DNA of 21,117 nt from QAMH01 sp964435565 (GCA_964435565.1 CAYSZR010000034.1:1-21117); one strand, 5' to 3'; numbered from the stretch's first letter, positions 7,885 through 15,666 are shown. The notes: generated by a model from the letters alone, not told the origin. Numbers and translations are program-made.

Positions 7885-9697
7885 TTACTTGGTCCAAGCC
7901 TTTCCGTTGACATAGAGCATATGGCCATTGAGGTTGATGCCGCTCGTGTCACCGGAAAGTTCGCTCACGTAACTGTCGGCCGTCAAAGTCCAGGTGCTCG
8001 AATTTTCAAGCGCAACGCTCACCGTGCCCGCCTGACCGGCAGTATTGATGGCGCCTGTATAACTGCTCATCTGTGTAAGGTCAAGCGCCAACGACGAAAT
8101 GGAATCGACGCTGATATCGCCCGCAAGAATCTGATTCGATGTCTTGAACGTCACCTTGCCGCCATTGGATCCTTCTTTGCCCCATCGACTCTGTCCAGCG
8201 ACAGTCATGAGCGAGTCGCCGGAATTAGAAATCGAGACGCCCGATAGCTCGATCATGGCAGAGGTGTTGGTCACATAGAACAACGACCNNNNNNNNNNCA
8301 TTGAACGTGCCGCCGTTCATCGTGAAATTAGCCGTGCCCACGCCAGCGTCGCCGCTCATCGATTGATAGATCATCACGTTGTTGGTGACACCGGATTGCG
8401 TCTGCGCGCCGTTCAGATTGCCGTTGACCGTATCATTATTCAAGGTAACGGAATTCTCGCCTTCGATAACGATGCCCTCGCAGTTCTCAGCCGTGAGCTC
8501 TGCGTCGTTTACCGTCACATCGGCCGTGCTGTACACAGCTGGCGAATGAGCGCCGTGAGTCGTATATGTGCCGCCAGTGACTGTTTCGGTTCCACCGCCA
8601 CGGTCGCTTCGGATAGCCGCCGAACTGTCACCGCGCGTATCGATATCAAGATTGCTGGCGGTGAGCGTTGCGCCACCCGCGACCTCGATGCCGCCCGAAT
8701 TGCCCTCACTGCAACGTATGGTCAGGTCTGACACCGTTGCAACCGTGCCGTCGCCATAGGCAAAGACACCGTTCGATCCTTTGGAATCGGTTGTGATCGT
8801 TCCTCCATCGAGCGTCAGGTTTGAGCCGTTGTTCACAAGAACGCCTGCGTTCAACCCATAAAAATCACTGTCTTCCGAGCTCGATGAGTCGCCTGTCTTA
8901 TTCACGGAAAGACCGGAGAGCCCGACCGTGGCACCACTTGTCGCGCGAACCGCATTTTCATCGCCTTGCGTCGATGAATAAGACTGTCCCTGCAACGTGG
9001 TATTTGAGCTGTATTCGGTAGCCGCCGACCCGAAGTTTGCGCTAGACGAACCCTGTCCCGTGCCTGAATGTGCGCTCGATTGCGAAGACTTCGAACTGCC
9101 CGCGACAATCTTCGTGACCTTCGTGCCATCGCTTACAGAAAGCTCGAGCGTACTGCCAACCGTAATGTCGCTCAGCGATCCTTGCGCCTCAGATCCATTT
9201 GTCGACGTGTATATGATGCCCGTGTCGTTGATTGTCAACGTTGCCTGCTTGCCTGCGCTCTGACCTGACCCACCGCCCGAGGGAGGTTCACCACTTGGAG
9301 CGCTGCCACTTTGGTCACCCGTAGCCTGAGCGCTGCCTTGTGTTCCGGTTTTTTCGCCTTCCGACCCTTCGGGTTTTGCAGGCGGCTGGCTTTGTTGCGA
9401 AGCCGAAGCAGACGTTGCCGACCCAGAGCTCGTATTCGCATTCTGCCCGCCGGGCTTCTCCGATGATCCTGCGCCATCTTGCGACGCAGCGCCATTTGCA
9501 AGCGTCACCGTCACGGAGTTTCCGCTAACCGCAGTGACCGTGGCAACGGCATTTTCGGAATCAACGGATTCGGATAACACTGCAGCAGATCCTGTCTGCG
9601 AACACCCCGATATCGCCATCGTGCAGATAAGCGCGGTGCTTGCAACGGCCATTAAAAGCGCCGGGGCAAATCCCTTGCTTTTCTTCGCTGCTTCCAT
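7885..9697 (-). CDS. Secreted lipoprotein with Ser/Gly-rich linker and predicted beta-helix domain (broken by an assembly gap)
   Basis: At least 600 residues. A signal peptide ends in a lipobox, AISGC, with the lipid-carrying Cys at 32. Next is a small beta domain split by a long Ser/Gly/Gln/Pro-rich linker (about 71-150). From about 245 a body of repeated short strands follows, rich in Gly, Asn, Thr, Ser and Asp (for example SNLTLDGGTITT, ATLTASNLDIDT), typical of right-handed parallel beta-helices and of Cthe_2159-like carbohydrate-binding proteins. An adhesin or glycan-binding role is therefore likely but unproven. The ATG at 9697 has GAAGGA 6-7 bases upstream. The run of N at 8289-8298 shifts the frame: the upstream part ends GGTFN and the true continuation reads SLFYVTNTSA, ending with TAA at 7885. 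Up to the gap 466 residues are readable, and 133 after it. The gene stands alone. Confidence 0.85.
8289..8298. other. Assembly gap (10 N) inside the lipoprotein gene
   Basis: Ten N bases interrupt an otherwise continuous gene. The codon before the gap leaves one base (G) over, and the frame that continues the protein after the gap uses GG as the last two bases of a codon. The missing length must therefore be divisible by three, and 10 is a placeholder. Confidence 0.95.
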
Positions 9698-10058
9698 GAC
9701 ATTCCTTCTTTCTTTACCCGCACTGCAGATAATCATTCTTTTGTATAACCATACGCGCGCGCCCTTAAGGAAGCCTGAAACCGAATGTGTGCATTGTCAA
9801 AAAGCTTGAATAAACAGACCGTGTATATGAAATAAGACGATGCGAATCTTCGTTATCACGACTTTTCATCACAGCCTCTACACAACTTGGGCCCAAATGC
9901 AACCGATTAGCGACGAAAAGGTCGAGAATATGTGACAACTCTGTGAGATTGCCCCCATTTGGCATTTCAGCAGGTATATTGCAATCAACGAGACGGACTC
10001 CCCAACTGCCTCGTTTGATTCGTACAAGCAATAGAAATCGACTCGGCACACGAATCAT

Positions 10059-10083
10059 AAAAAATGCGACACCCAAGTCGCAT
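10059..10083 (-). terminator. Intrinsic terminator, minus strand
   Basis: ATGCGAC and GTCGCAT form a perfect 7-bp stem with a 6-base loop (TTGGGT on the minus strand), followed directly by six T. It would end any transcript that passes the hairpin array from the metal exporter gene, giving a structured 3' tail of roughly 340 bases. Confidence 0.75.
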
Positions 10084-10092
10084 CCCTCCTTG

Positions 10093-10134
10093 CGAGGACC
10101 CGCCTTCTCCTCTTCTCTTACTGGCGGGTCCTCG
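10093..10134. repeat. Perfect 12-bp inverted repeat
   Basis: CGAGGACCCGCC (10093-10104) and GGCGGGTCCTCG (10123-10134) are exact complements with an 18-base loop that is pyrimidine-only except for one A on the plus strand. It lies 9 bases ahead of the minus-strand terminator, so the two hairpins stack in one transcript. Neither flank has a long T-run, so it is not itself a classic terminator. Confidence 0.8.
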
Positions 10135-10199
10135 ACTCTTTCTCCAGACATACCCGAAACTGTATCGCAATGAAACATGAGCGAGACGTCATACGCTGG

Positions 10200-10388
10200 T
10201 GCGCCCTTCATGGGATTTTGCCCGAAAGGCATGTCGGACAGCCAAAACAGGCGTGCCCTTCAACTGAAACCGGCCTAAGGGCACGAATCCGATAGCAAAA
10301 AACGTGCCTTTCGTGGGGTTGTATGCAAAAGGCGCGTCTGATGAGTGGCATCGACGTGCCTTTTGAACGAAACAGTTCGAAGGGCACG
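10200..10388. repeat. Array of four 34-bp palindromic hairpin units at 51-52 bp period
   Basis: Units lie at 10200-10233, 10252-10285, 10303-10336 and 10355-10388. Each is exactly 34 bp with a 9-16-9 plan. On the minus strand the left arm follows CRYGCCYTT and the right arm AARGGCRCR. The 16-bp centres and the 17-18 bp spacers between units are all different. The second unit (10252-10285) is a perfect 9-bp stem. The unit at 10355-10388 extends inward to a 13-bp stem with two G-U pairs, using GAAC/GTTC. The array starts 8 bases after the stop codon of the CDF exporter. Function unknown; 3'-end protection, termination or a protein-binding array are all possible. Confidence 0.85.
10297..10337 (-). 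terminator. Probable intrinsic terminator of the CDF exporter gene (third unit of the array)
   Basis: On the minus strand ACGCGCCTTTTG pairs with CGAAAGGCACGT with one mismatch (C/A) and one G-U pair, and a run of six T begins at the end of the stem. Unlike the other three units of the array, this one has a T-run, so it is the likely main stop for transcription about 60-100 bases after the exporter stop codon. Confidence 0.65.
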
Positions 10389-10396
10389 ACCATCCT

Positions 10397-11365
10397 TCAG
10401 GTAATATGCCGATACTCGACGCCGTCTTCGGTAGAAATGTTGGCAACAGCTCCTGGCGCAGCGTCACGCTCGCCTTCCTCATCGGGCTCAAGGTGCACGA
10501 GCACGTCATGCACTTCGGGGAATCGCTTTTGAATATGCACCTCGGCCTCATCGGCTATAGCATGCGCGCGCGAGATCGTCATATCCGGATCGACAAGGAT
10601 GTGCAAGTCGGCATGGACCTCGCCTTCAAGACCGCGCGTACGGATTTTATGACAGGCACGCACTCCATCAATCTCAAGTACGCAGCGTGCGATGAGTTCG
10701 GGATCGATGCGCATCTCATCCGAAAGCGAATTATTCACATCTTTGAAAACCGAAAGCGCCGTAATGAAGATGGCGACGGTAACAGCAAGCGTCGCAATAA
10801 GGTCCGCAACGGGAAAGCCCACGCTCACAAAGATCAGGCCGATTATGACACTGCCTGATACAAGCGCATCAGATAACGTGTGCTTGGAATCGGCACTCAG
10901 CACCGTACTCTTCAGCTTCACCGCCTGGGCATGCTCGTAGCGGGTCACGATGATGTTGATGAGTATGGTAACGATCATCACCGCAAAAGACACCGGAGAT
11001 GCCTCGGAAGTGAACTCACCGCTCATGAGCTTCTCGATTGCGCCCCATCCAACTTCATACGCTGCGGCGAGCAACAATATGCCAATGAACAGGCTTGCAA
11101 ACGCCGCGTATTTTCCATGGCCATATGGATGCGATTCATCAGCGGGACGTGCGGCAATCGAAATACCAATCAAGGCCACGATATTGCTTGCCGCATCGAA
11201 TATCGAATGCACGCCGTCTGCACGCACCGAAGCGGCACCGAAAAAAGTACCGACGAGAATCTTTGACAAGGCGATGGCAAGGTTGAGCGCGAGGACAATC
11301 CACATGACGCGCTTGATCTGCCTGCTGCGTTCAGTGCCTGCGATCTCTTCTTCTGCCCTTTGCAT
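10397..11365 (-). CDS. Cation diffusion facilitator (CDF) family metal exporter
   Basis: CDF proteins exchange cytoplasmic divalent metal (Zn, Fe, Mn, Co) for protons. The 322 residues show the expected plan: six membrane helices from about 20 to 215 and a cytoplasmic ferredoxin-like C-terminal domain (about 220-300, with HADLHILVDP and VHDVLVHLEP). Metal-site motifs are HSIFD (His53, Asp57) in helix 2 and HTLSD (His162, Asp166) in helix 5, with HPYGHGK at 79-85. The HxxxD/HxxxD pattern leans towards zinc, but the substrate cannot be fixed from sequence. The ATG has TTGGAG about 8 bases upstream. It stands alone between the tRNA-Leu terminator and the hairpin array. Confidence 0.93.
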   Translation of the reverse strand: MQRAEEEIAGTERSRQIKRVMWIVLALNLAIALSKILVGTFFGAASVRADGVHSIFDAASNIVALIGISIAARPADESHPYGHGKYAAFASLFIGILLLAAAYEVGWGAIEKLMSGEFTSEASPVSFAVMIVTILINIIVTRYEHAQAVKLKSTVLSADSKHTLSDALVSGSVIIGLIFVSVGFPVADLIATLAVTVAIFITALSVFKDVNNSLSDEMRIDPELIARCVLEIDGVRACHKIRTRGLEGEVHADLHILVDPDMTISRAHAIADEAEVHIQKRFPEVHDVLVHLEPDEEGERDAAPGAVANISTEDGVEYRHIT

Positions 11366-11416
11366 ACAATCACTCCAAGTAAGCGCATGCGTACCGTAAG
11401 CATATGTTAACTAGCC

Positions 11417-11461
11417 AAAAAAAACAGATAAGCGGCAAGGATCGTCTCCTTACCGCTTATC
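11417..11461 (-). terminator. Strong intrinsic terminator after tRNA-Leu
   Basis: GATAAGCGGTAAGGA and TCCTTGCCGCTTATC form a 15-bp stem with a single G-U pair and a 5-base loop. On the minus strand TG and then eight T follow (11417-11424). It lies 10 bases after the CCA end of the tRNA and ends the secG-tRNA-Leu unit. Confidence 0.93.
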
Positions 11462-11470
11462 GACACTTTT

Positions 11471-11559
11471 TGGTGTCGGAGGGGGGACTTGAACCCCCAC
11501 GCCCGTAATTTGGGCACTAGCACCTCAAGCTAGCGCGTCTGCCATTCCGCCACTCCGAC
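11471..11559 (-). tRNA. tRNA-Leu (anticodon GAG), CCA encoded
   Basis: The acceptor arm GTCGGAG pairs with CTCCGAC, followed by A and an encoded CCA. The anticodon stem CTAGC/GCTAG encloses TTGAGGT, giving anticodon GAG, which reads CUC and CUU. The long variable arm (TGCCC...GGGCG) marks a class II tRNA, and the T arm GGGGGTTCAAGTCCCCC is standard. Total 89 bases with CCA. It lies 20 bases downstream of secG with no promoter evident in between, so it is probably cotranscribed and processed. Confidence 0.97.
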
Positions 11560-11579
11560 TTTCAAGTTGCCCTGATGAC

Positions 11580-11858
11580 TTACTGAACCGTACCCGTAGG
11601 AAACGAAATCATCAGGAAGAGAAGACTCACGATGAACACGATGGCAAAGACGATCGTAATACGGTCGAGATTGCGTTCCACGATGCTCGAGCCCGTATCA
11701 GTGCCATAAATGCTACCGGCAATGACCTCGGAAACACCCGTGCCCTTGCCAGAATGCATAAGCACGAACACGATGAGCCCAACGGCTGAAATCGCCCATA
11801 GCACAAGGAAGACGTACATAAACGGCGCCGAGTGCATTACATCGAGTATCACGTTCAT
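11580..11858 (-). CDS. secG: SecG subunit of the Sec protein translocase
   Basis: SecG assists SecYE in protein export across the cytoplasmic membrane. The 92-residue protein has two membrane helices (about 12-32 and 70-90) joined by the conserved loop with SGKGTGVSE and GTDTGSSIVERNLDRIT. The ATG at 11858 is preferred over an in-frame start 15 codons upstream because GAGGAG lies 9 bases before it and the length fits the family. It follows gpmI by 67 bp and precedes tRNA-Leu. The association of secG with pgk/tpiA/gpm genes is common in Gram-positive bacteria. Confidence 0.95.
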   Translation of the reverse strand: MNVILDVMHSAPFMYVFLVLWAISAVGLIVFVLMHSGKGTGVSEVIAGSIYGTDTGSSIVERNLDRITIVFAIVFIVSLLFLMISFPTGTVQ

Positions 11859-11912
11859 TAAAGCATTCTCCTCATCAAACCCGTAACGCACAAAGCGCGT
11901 CACAAGACAGAT

Positions 11913-11940
11913 ATTCTAGCAGTTCTTACCCTCGGGTCAA
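11913..11940 (-). promoter_or_regulatory. Promoter of secG-tRNA-Leu
   Basis: On the minus strand TTGACC (11935-11940) and TAGAAT (11913-11918) are 16 bases apart, and TGC before TAGAAT makes an extended -10. The -35 lies in the last codons of gpmI and the -10 just past its stop. Transcription would start near 11906, about 48 bases before the secG start. Confidence 0.7.
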
Positions 11941-13473
11941 CAGAGAATTTCCAGTCCATTCCTCAGGTTTTTCAATTCCCATGATGTCAACGAGCGTCGG
12001 GGCTATGTCAGCCAGGCGCCCTTTTCCAGAATCTTCAAGGCCAAGCGCGCCATCTGAGCACACCAAAATAAACGGAACACGCGCTGTGGTATGCGCGGTA
12101 AACGGGCTTTCCCCGTCGTCTGCAAGCATCTTATCCGCATTGCCGTGATCTGCCGTGACAAGCGCAACGCCGCCCTTGGCGCGAATCGCATCGACAACAT
12201 GCGCAAGACCATGATCAACCGCTTGAACCGCCTCAGTCGCCGCTTGGATATCGCCCGTATGGCCGACCATATCGCAATTGGCATAGTTGACGATATAGAC
12301 ATCGGCTTCGTCTGCGCCTATCGCAGCTTCGAGCGCCTCAGTCACCAACGGCTCAGACATTTCCGGCTGCAGGTCATATGTCGCAACCTTAGGAGATGCA
12401 ATGAGCTTGCGGGCCTCTCCCGTTTTGGGCTGCTCGATTCCCCCATTGAAAAAGAAGGTGACGTGCGCGTATTTCTCGGTTTCGGCAATGTGGTACTGCT
12501 TGAGTCCCTGTGCCGCCAAAAGATCTGCCAGCGTGTTTTCAGGAAAGACCTTGGGAAAGGCGACGGGGGCATCGATCGTCGGATCATATTCGGTCAAGCA
12601 CACGAAATTGACCTGCGGGGCATGCGGACGCTCAAACCCATCGAAATCTCTATCAACAAAGGCTCGGGTCAACTCACGCGCACGGTCGGGACGGAAGTTG
12701 AAGAAAATCATCGTATCGCCATCGTTCACGCCGCGATGATCGAGCACCGTAGGAATCATGAATTCATCGGTGATATCAACGGCATACGAAGCCTTGACCG
12801 CCTCGACGGGGCGGTTTTTGCCAAAGCCCTTGCCCGAACCGATAGCCATGGCATTCCATGCCTGCTGAACGCGATCCCAGCGTTTATCACGATCCATCGC
12901 ATAATAGCGACCTGAAATCGTGGCGATAGCCGCACTCGCGCAGTGATAGTCGTTGAAGATGTGATCGCAGTAATCAACGATGCGTTGCACATAGCCAGCG
13001 CCGCTTCTGGGGTCGACATCACGCCCGTCAAGAAACGCATGGATACGAATATCACGACTTCCGCGTTTTGCGGCCATTTCGATCAATGCCTCAAGGTGTT
13101 CGATACTGCTGTGCACACCGCCATCTGAAAGCAAGCCCATGAGGTGGATAGGGCGGTCCGCCGCGATTGCCGCGTCCATCGCCTTGATAAGCACCGTGTT
13201 CTTCTCGATGCTGCCATCACTGCAAGCTTCATTGATACGGGCAAGTTCTTGATTGACGACACGGCCAGCCCCTATATTCAGATGGCCAACCTCGGAATTA
13301 CCCATCTGGCCATCGGGCAGGCCGACGTCGCGCCCCGAAGCCGCGAGCGTCGTATGCGGACACTGTGCCCACAGTTTGTCGAAATAGGGCGTGTTCGCAA
13401 GCGAGATCGCATTGCCCGGTCCGGGCTGCGCCATGCCAAAGCCGTCCATTATCACCAACAATACCGGTTTCAT
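11926..13473 (-). CDS. gpmI: 2,3-bisphosphoglycerate-independent phosphoglycerate mutase
   Basis: A Mn-dependent enzyme of the alkaline-phosphatase fold that interconverts 3- and 2-phosphoglycerate. The 515 residues match the usual length. Key segments are MDGFG at the N-terminus, QMGNSEVGHLNIGAGRVV with the phosphoserine at Ser60, SDGGVHS near 116-122, DGRDVDPRSG near 149-158, NYANCDMVGHTGD and the late metal-binding TADHGNADKM. The ATG has AAGGAG about 10 bases upstream. It follows tpiA by 112 bp, a gap holding a long hairpin listed separately. Confidence 0.97.
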   Translation of the reverse strand: MKPVLLVIMDGFGMAQPGPGNAISLANTPYFDKLWAQCPHTTLAASGRDVGLPDGQMGNSEVGHLNIGAGRVVNQELARINEACSDGSIEKNTVLIKAMDAAIAADRPIHLMGLLSDGGVHSSIEHLEALIEMAAKRGSRDIRIHAFLDGRDVDPRSGAGYVQRIVDYCDHIFNDYHCASAAIATISGRYYAMDRDKRWDRVQQAWNAMAIGSGKGFGKNRPVEAVKASYAVDITDEFMIPTVLDHRGVNDGDTMIFFNFRPDRARELTRAFVDRDFDGFERPHAPQVNFVCLTEYDPTIDAPVAFPKVFPENTLADLLAAQGLKQYHIAETEKYAHVTFFFNGGIEQPKTGEARKLIASPKVATYDLQPEMSEPLVTEALEAAIGADEADVYIVNYANCDMVGHTGDIQAATEAVQAVDHGLAHVVDAIRAKGGVALVTADHGNADKMLADDGESPFTAHTTARVPFILVCSDGALGLEDSGKGRLADIAPTLVDIMGIEKPEEWTGNSLLTRG

Positions 13474-13493
13474 CCTCTATATGCTCCTTTTCA

Positions 13494-13564
13494 GCCAAAA
13501 GGCCGCTTTTATGATCGACCACAAAGACTACCTTGATGATCGACCATATGACGGCCTTGTTGGC
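13494..13564 (-). promoter_or_regulatory. Hairpin with two operator-like repeats upstream of gpmI
   Basis: In the tpiA-gpmI gap, GCCAACAAGGCCG (minus strand, 13552-13564) pairs with CGGCCTTTTGGC (13494-13505) as 12 bp with one bulged C. The 46-base loop holds two copies of TGGTCGATCAT, 25 bp apart (plus-strand ATGATCGACCA at 13511-13521 and 13536-13546). Each copy is an imperfect palindrome around TCGA. The 3' arm ends five bases before the AAGGAG of gpmI. It may act on mRNA, or be a repressor site; it is not a clear terminator because no T-run follows. Confidence 0.5.
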
Positions 13565-13585
13565 AAACCGTTTTCGATTGGGGGT

Positions 13586-14386
13586 CTACTTAGATTCGAG
13601 CGCCATCTCCACGAGCGCGGAAAAATCCTTGGGATCGAGCGCCGCGCCCCCTATAAGCCCGCCGTCGATATCGGGTTGCGCTAAAAACATCTCGGCATTT
13701 GCCGGCTTCATCGAGCCCCCGTACAGAATGCGGATTTTACGCGCCGCATCCGCACCCGCGATCTCTTCCACGACACAGCGAATGTGGCCGCATGCCTCCT
13801 GTGCTTGTTCCGGTGTTGCCGCGCGACCCGTGCCGATCGCCCAAATGGGTTCGTAAGCGATGACCGATTGGGCGACAGCATCTGAATCGATGTCATTCCA
13901 ACCGTTTCGAACCTGTTCGCCGATGAAGTCGAGCTGCTGTCCGGCATCCCGCACTTCGAGGCTTTCGCCACAGCACATGATGGGATGAATCCCATCTGCC
14001 AGCAAAGCGTTGATCTTCCTGTTCACCGTTTCATCGGTCTCGCCAAAATATGCACGGCGTTCGGAATGCCCGACGATGCAGTATTCGCATGTGAGCTCTT
14101 TAAGCATGGAGACAGAGATTGCGCCGGTGTAAGCACCTTCGGCTTCCCAGAACACATCCTGGGCGCCCAATTTGATGCTTGAATGATCGAAGACAAGTAC
14201 ATTGAACACTGATTTAAGGTCGGTGAACGGCGGGCACAAGATAACCTCGACAGCTTCCCAAGCCTTATCAGACTCAAATGATATCTTCTGAGAAAGCGTC
14301 ACGGCTTCGACCGTCGTCTTATTCATCTTCCAATTGCCCGCAATGATGGGCACGCGCTTATCCGATACGGTCTTTGCTCCAAACAT
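13586..14386 (-). CDS. tpiA: Triosephosphate isomerase
   Basis: Interconverts dihydroxyacetone phosphate and glyceraldehyde 3-phosphate. Catalytic residues are in place: Asn18/Lys20 in GNWKMNK, His107 in IVGHSERR and Glu179 in AYEPIWAIGTG. The phosphate-binding end ILYGGSMKPAN and GLIGGAALDP is intact. The 266 residues exceed the usual 250 because of about 12 residues before the first strand. The start is chosen for AAGGGA 8 bases upstream. It follows pgk by 27 bp. Confidence 0.97.
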   Translation of the reverse strand: MFGAKTVSDKRVPIIAGNWKMNKTTVEAVTLSQKISFESDKAWEAVEVILCPPFTDLKSVFNVLVFDHSSIKLGAQDVFWEAEGAYTGAISVSMLKELTCEYCIVGHSERRAYFGETDETVNRKINALLADGIHPIMCCGESLEVRDAGQQLDFIGEQVRNGWNDIDSDAVAQSVIAYEPIWAIGTGRAATPEQAQEACGHIRCVVEEIAGADAARKIRILYGGSMKPANAEMFLAQPDIDGGLIGGAALDPKDFSALVEMALESK

Positions 14387-14413
14387 ATGCCACTTCCCTT
14401 TCGGTATACGCGA

Positions 14414-15610
14414 TTATTTATCCTGCAGCGCCTCAACACCCGGAAGAGGCTTACCCTCGAGCAGACGCATCGAAGCACCGCCTCCTGTCGAGATAAACGT
14501 CACCTCGTCAGCCAAATCAAATTTCTTGATGGCAGCCACCGAATCGCCGCCGCCGATGATACTCGTGCAATCGGTCGTGGCGATCGCCTCTGCAACGCAA
14601 CGAGTACCCAGCTCGAACGAAGCGAATTCGAAAACGCCCATGGGGCCGTTCCAGAACACCGTACCAGCAGAACGGATAGCCTCACGGTATAGCCCGCCGG
14701 TCTTAGGCCCGATATCAAGACCCATCATGTCAGCTGGGATAGCGTCCATGGCGACAGCCTCGGTACGCGCCAGATCGGAAAACTGGTCGGCGACCTTGAC
14801 ATCGACGGGAATCATAAGATTGACGTTCTTCCCCTTCGCTGTTTCAAGCATCTGACGTGCAGTATCGACCATGTCGGCTTCCATCTTCGACTTGCCCACA
14901 GAATAGCCCATGGCCGCATAAAACGTGAACATCATGGCACCACCGATAAGGATAGTATCGGCTACATCCATAAGATTGGTGATTATGCCGATCTTGTCCG
15001 ATACCTTGGACCCACCCAAAATGGCAACGAACGGCCGCTTGGGATTATCAAGCATCGAATTGAGCGTCTCGACTTCCTTGGCAAGCAGCAGACCGCTCAC
15101 CGCAGGAACCGTTGCAGCAACGCCGCTGATAGAGGCATGCGCGCGATGTGCAGCGCCAAAGGCATCGTTCACATAAAGGTCGCATAACGAGGCAAGGCGA
15201 CGCACGAATTCGGGGTCGCAAGACTTCTCGCCATCATCGAAACGCAGGTTCTCGAGCATCATGATCTGCCCGTCTTTAAGCGCAAGCGATGCGGAAAGCG
15301 CATCTTCACCCGCGATTTTATCTCCACCGATGACAGTGACCGGGCGACCCAACAGCTGAATCAGGCGCATCGCAACGGGCATCATCGAAAACTGGCTCTC
15401 GAATTGGCCGCCGCCGCTTGGACGTCCCAGATGACTTGCAATGATGATGCGCGCATCATTTTCAATCAGATAGCGAATAGTCGGCAACGCTTCACGGATG
15501 CGCGTATCGTCCACGACGGTACCCTCATACAGCGGACAGTTAAAATCGACGCGTACGAGCACGCGTTTATGCGCTACATCAACATCCCTGATGGTCTTCT
15601 TGGAATACAT
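14414..15610 (-). CDS. pgk: Phosphoglycerate kinase
   Basis: Makes ATP from 1,3-bisphosphoglycerate in lower glycolysis. The 398 residues hold all the family signatures: RVLVRVDFNCPL, SHLGRPSG, ENLRF, NDAFGAAHRAHAS, AILGGSKVSDKI, FWNGPMGVFEF, the nucleotide-binding GGGDSVAA and STGGGASMRLLEG. The Val usual in RVDFNVPL is Cys here. The ATG at 15610 (MYSKKTIRDV) is preferred over one seven codons upstream because GGGAG lies about 6 bases before it. No gap gene is adjacent; the upstream neighbour is a lipoprotein 56 bp away. Confidence 0.97.
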   Translation of the reverse strand: MYSKKTIRDVDVAHKRVLVRVDFNCPLYEGTVVDDTRIREALPTIRYLIENDARIIIASHLGRPSGGGQFESQFSMMPVAMRLIQLLGRPVTVIGGDKIAGEDALSASLALKDGQIMMLENLRFDDGEKSCDPEFVRRLASLCDLYVNDAFGAAHRAHASISGVAATVPAVSGLLLAKEVETLNSMLDNPKRPFVAILGGSKVSDKIGIITNLMDVADTILIGGAMMFTFYAAMGYSVGKSKMEADMVDTARQMLETAKGKNVNLMIPVDVKVADQFSDLARTEAVAMDAIPADMMGLDIGPKTGGLYREAIRSAGTVFWNGPMGVFEFASFELGTRCVAEAIATTDCTSIIGGGDSVAAIKKFDLADEVTFISTGGGASMRLLEGKPLPGVEALQDK

Positions 15611-15666
15611 GTACTCTCCCTTATTACCCAATAACTATCGTTCGGCTTGTGTGCAGTGCGCGGATA

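Larger units (their letters stand above)
9698..10396. other. About 700 bp region without a convincing gene
   Basis: The part nearest the lipoprotein gene (about 9740-10058) looks more AT-rich than the surrounding genes. A minus-strand TATACA (9742-9747) about 45 bases before the lipoprotein start could be its -10 box, but the -35 is poor. The rest holds a terminator-like hairpin, a 12-bp inverted repeat and the four-unit hairpin array, listed separately. Open frames crossing these structures have no recognisable product. Confidence 0.7.

Noticed and set aside
8225..8288. Lipoprotein ending in VVVLCDQ... and stopping at 8225
   Set aside because: This reading depends on the placeholder length of the N run. 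The other frame continues the beta-helix pattern to 7885.
9765..10232. 155-codon minus-strand frame from 10232
   Set aside because: It would cross a hairpin unit, the 12-bp inverted repeat and a terminator. Only the shorter part after the terminator stem is kept, as a weak finding.
10200..10388. CRISPR array
   Set aside because: The repeats are not conserved end to end (only 9-bp arms), spacers are just 17-18 bp, and no cas genes are present.
10189..10551. Apparent peptide repeat (VPF...KGT, APF...KGT, VPL...KGT, MPF...KGA) in minus-strand frames across the hairpin array
   Set aside because: The pattern follows from translating palindromic arms (GTGCCCTT and AAGGGCAC). The 51-52 bp period is not always a multiple of three, so the units fall in different frames.
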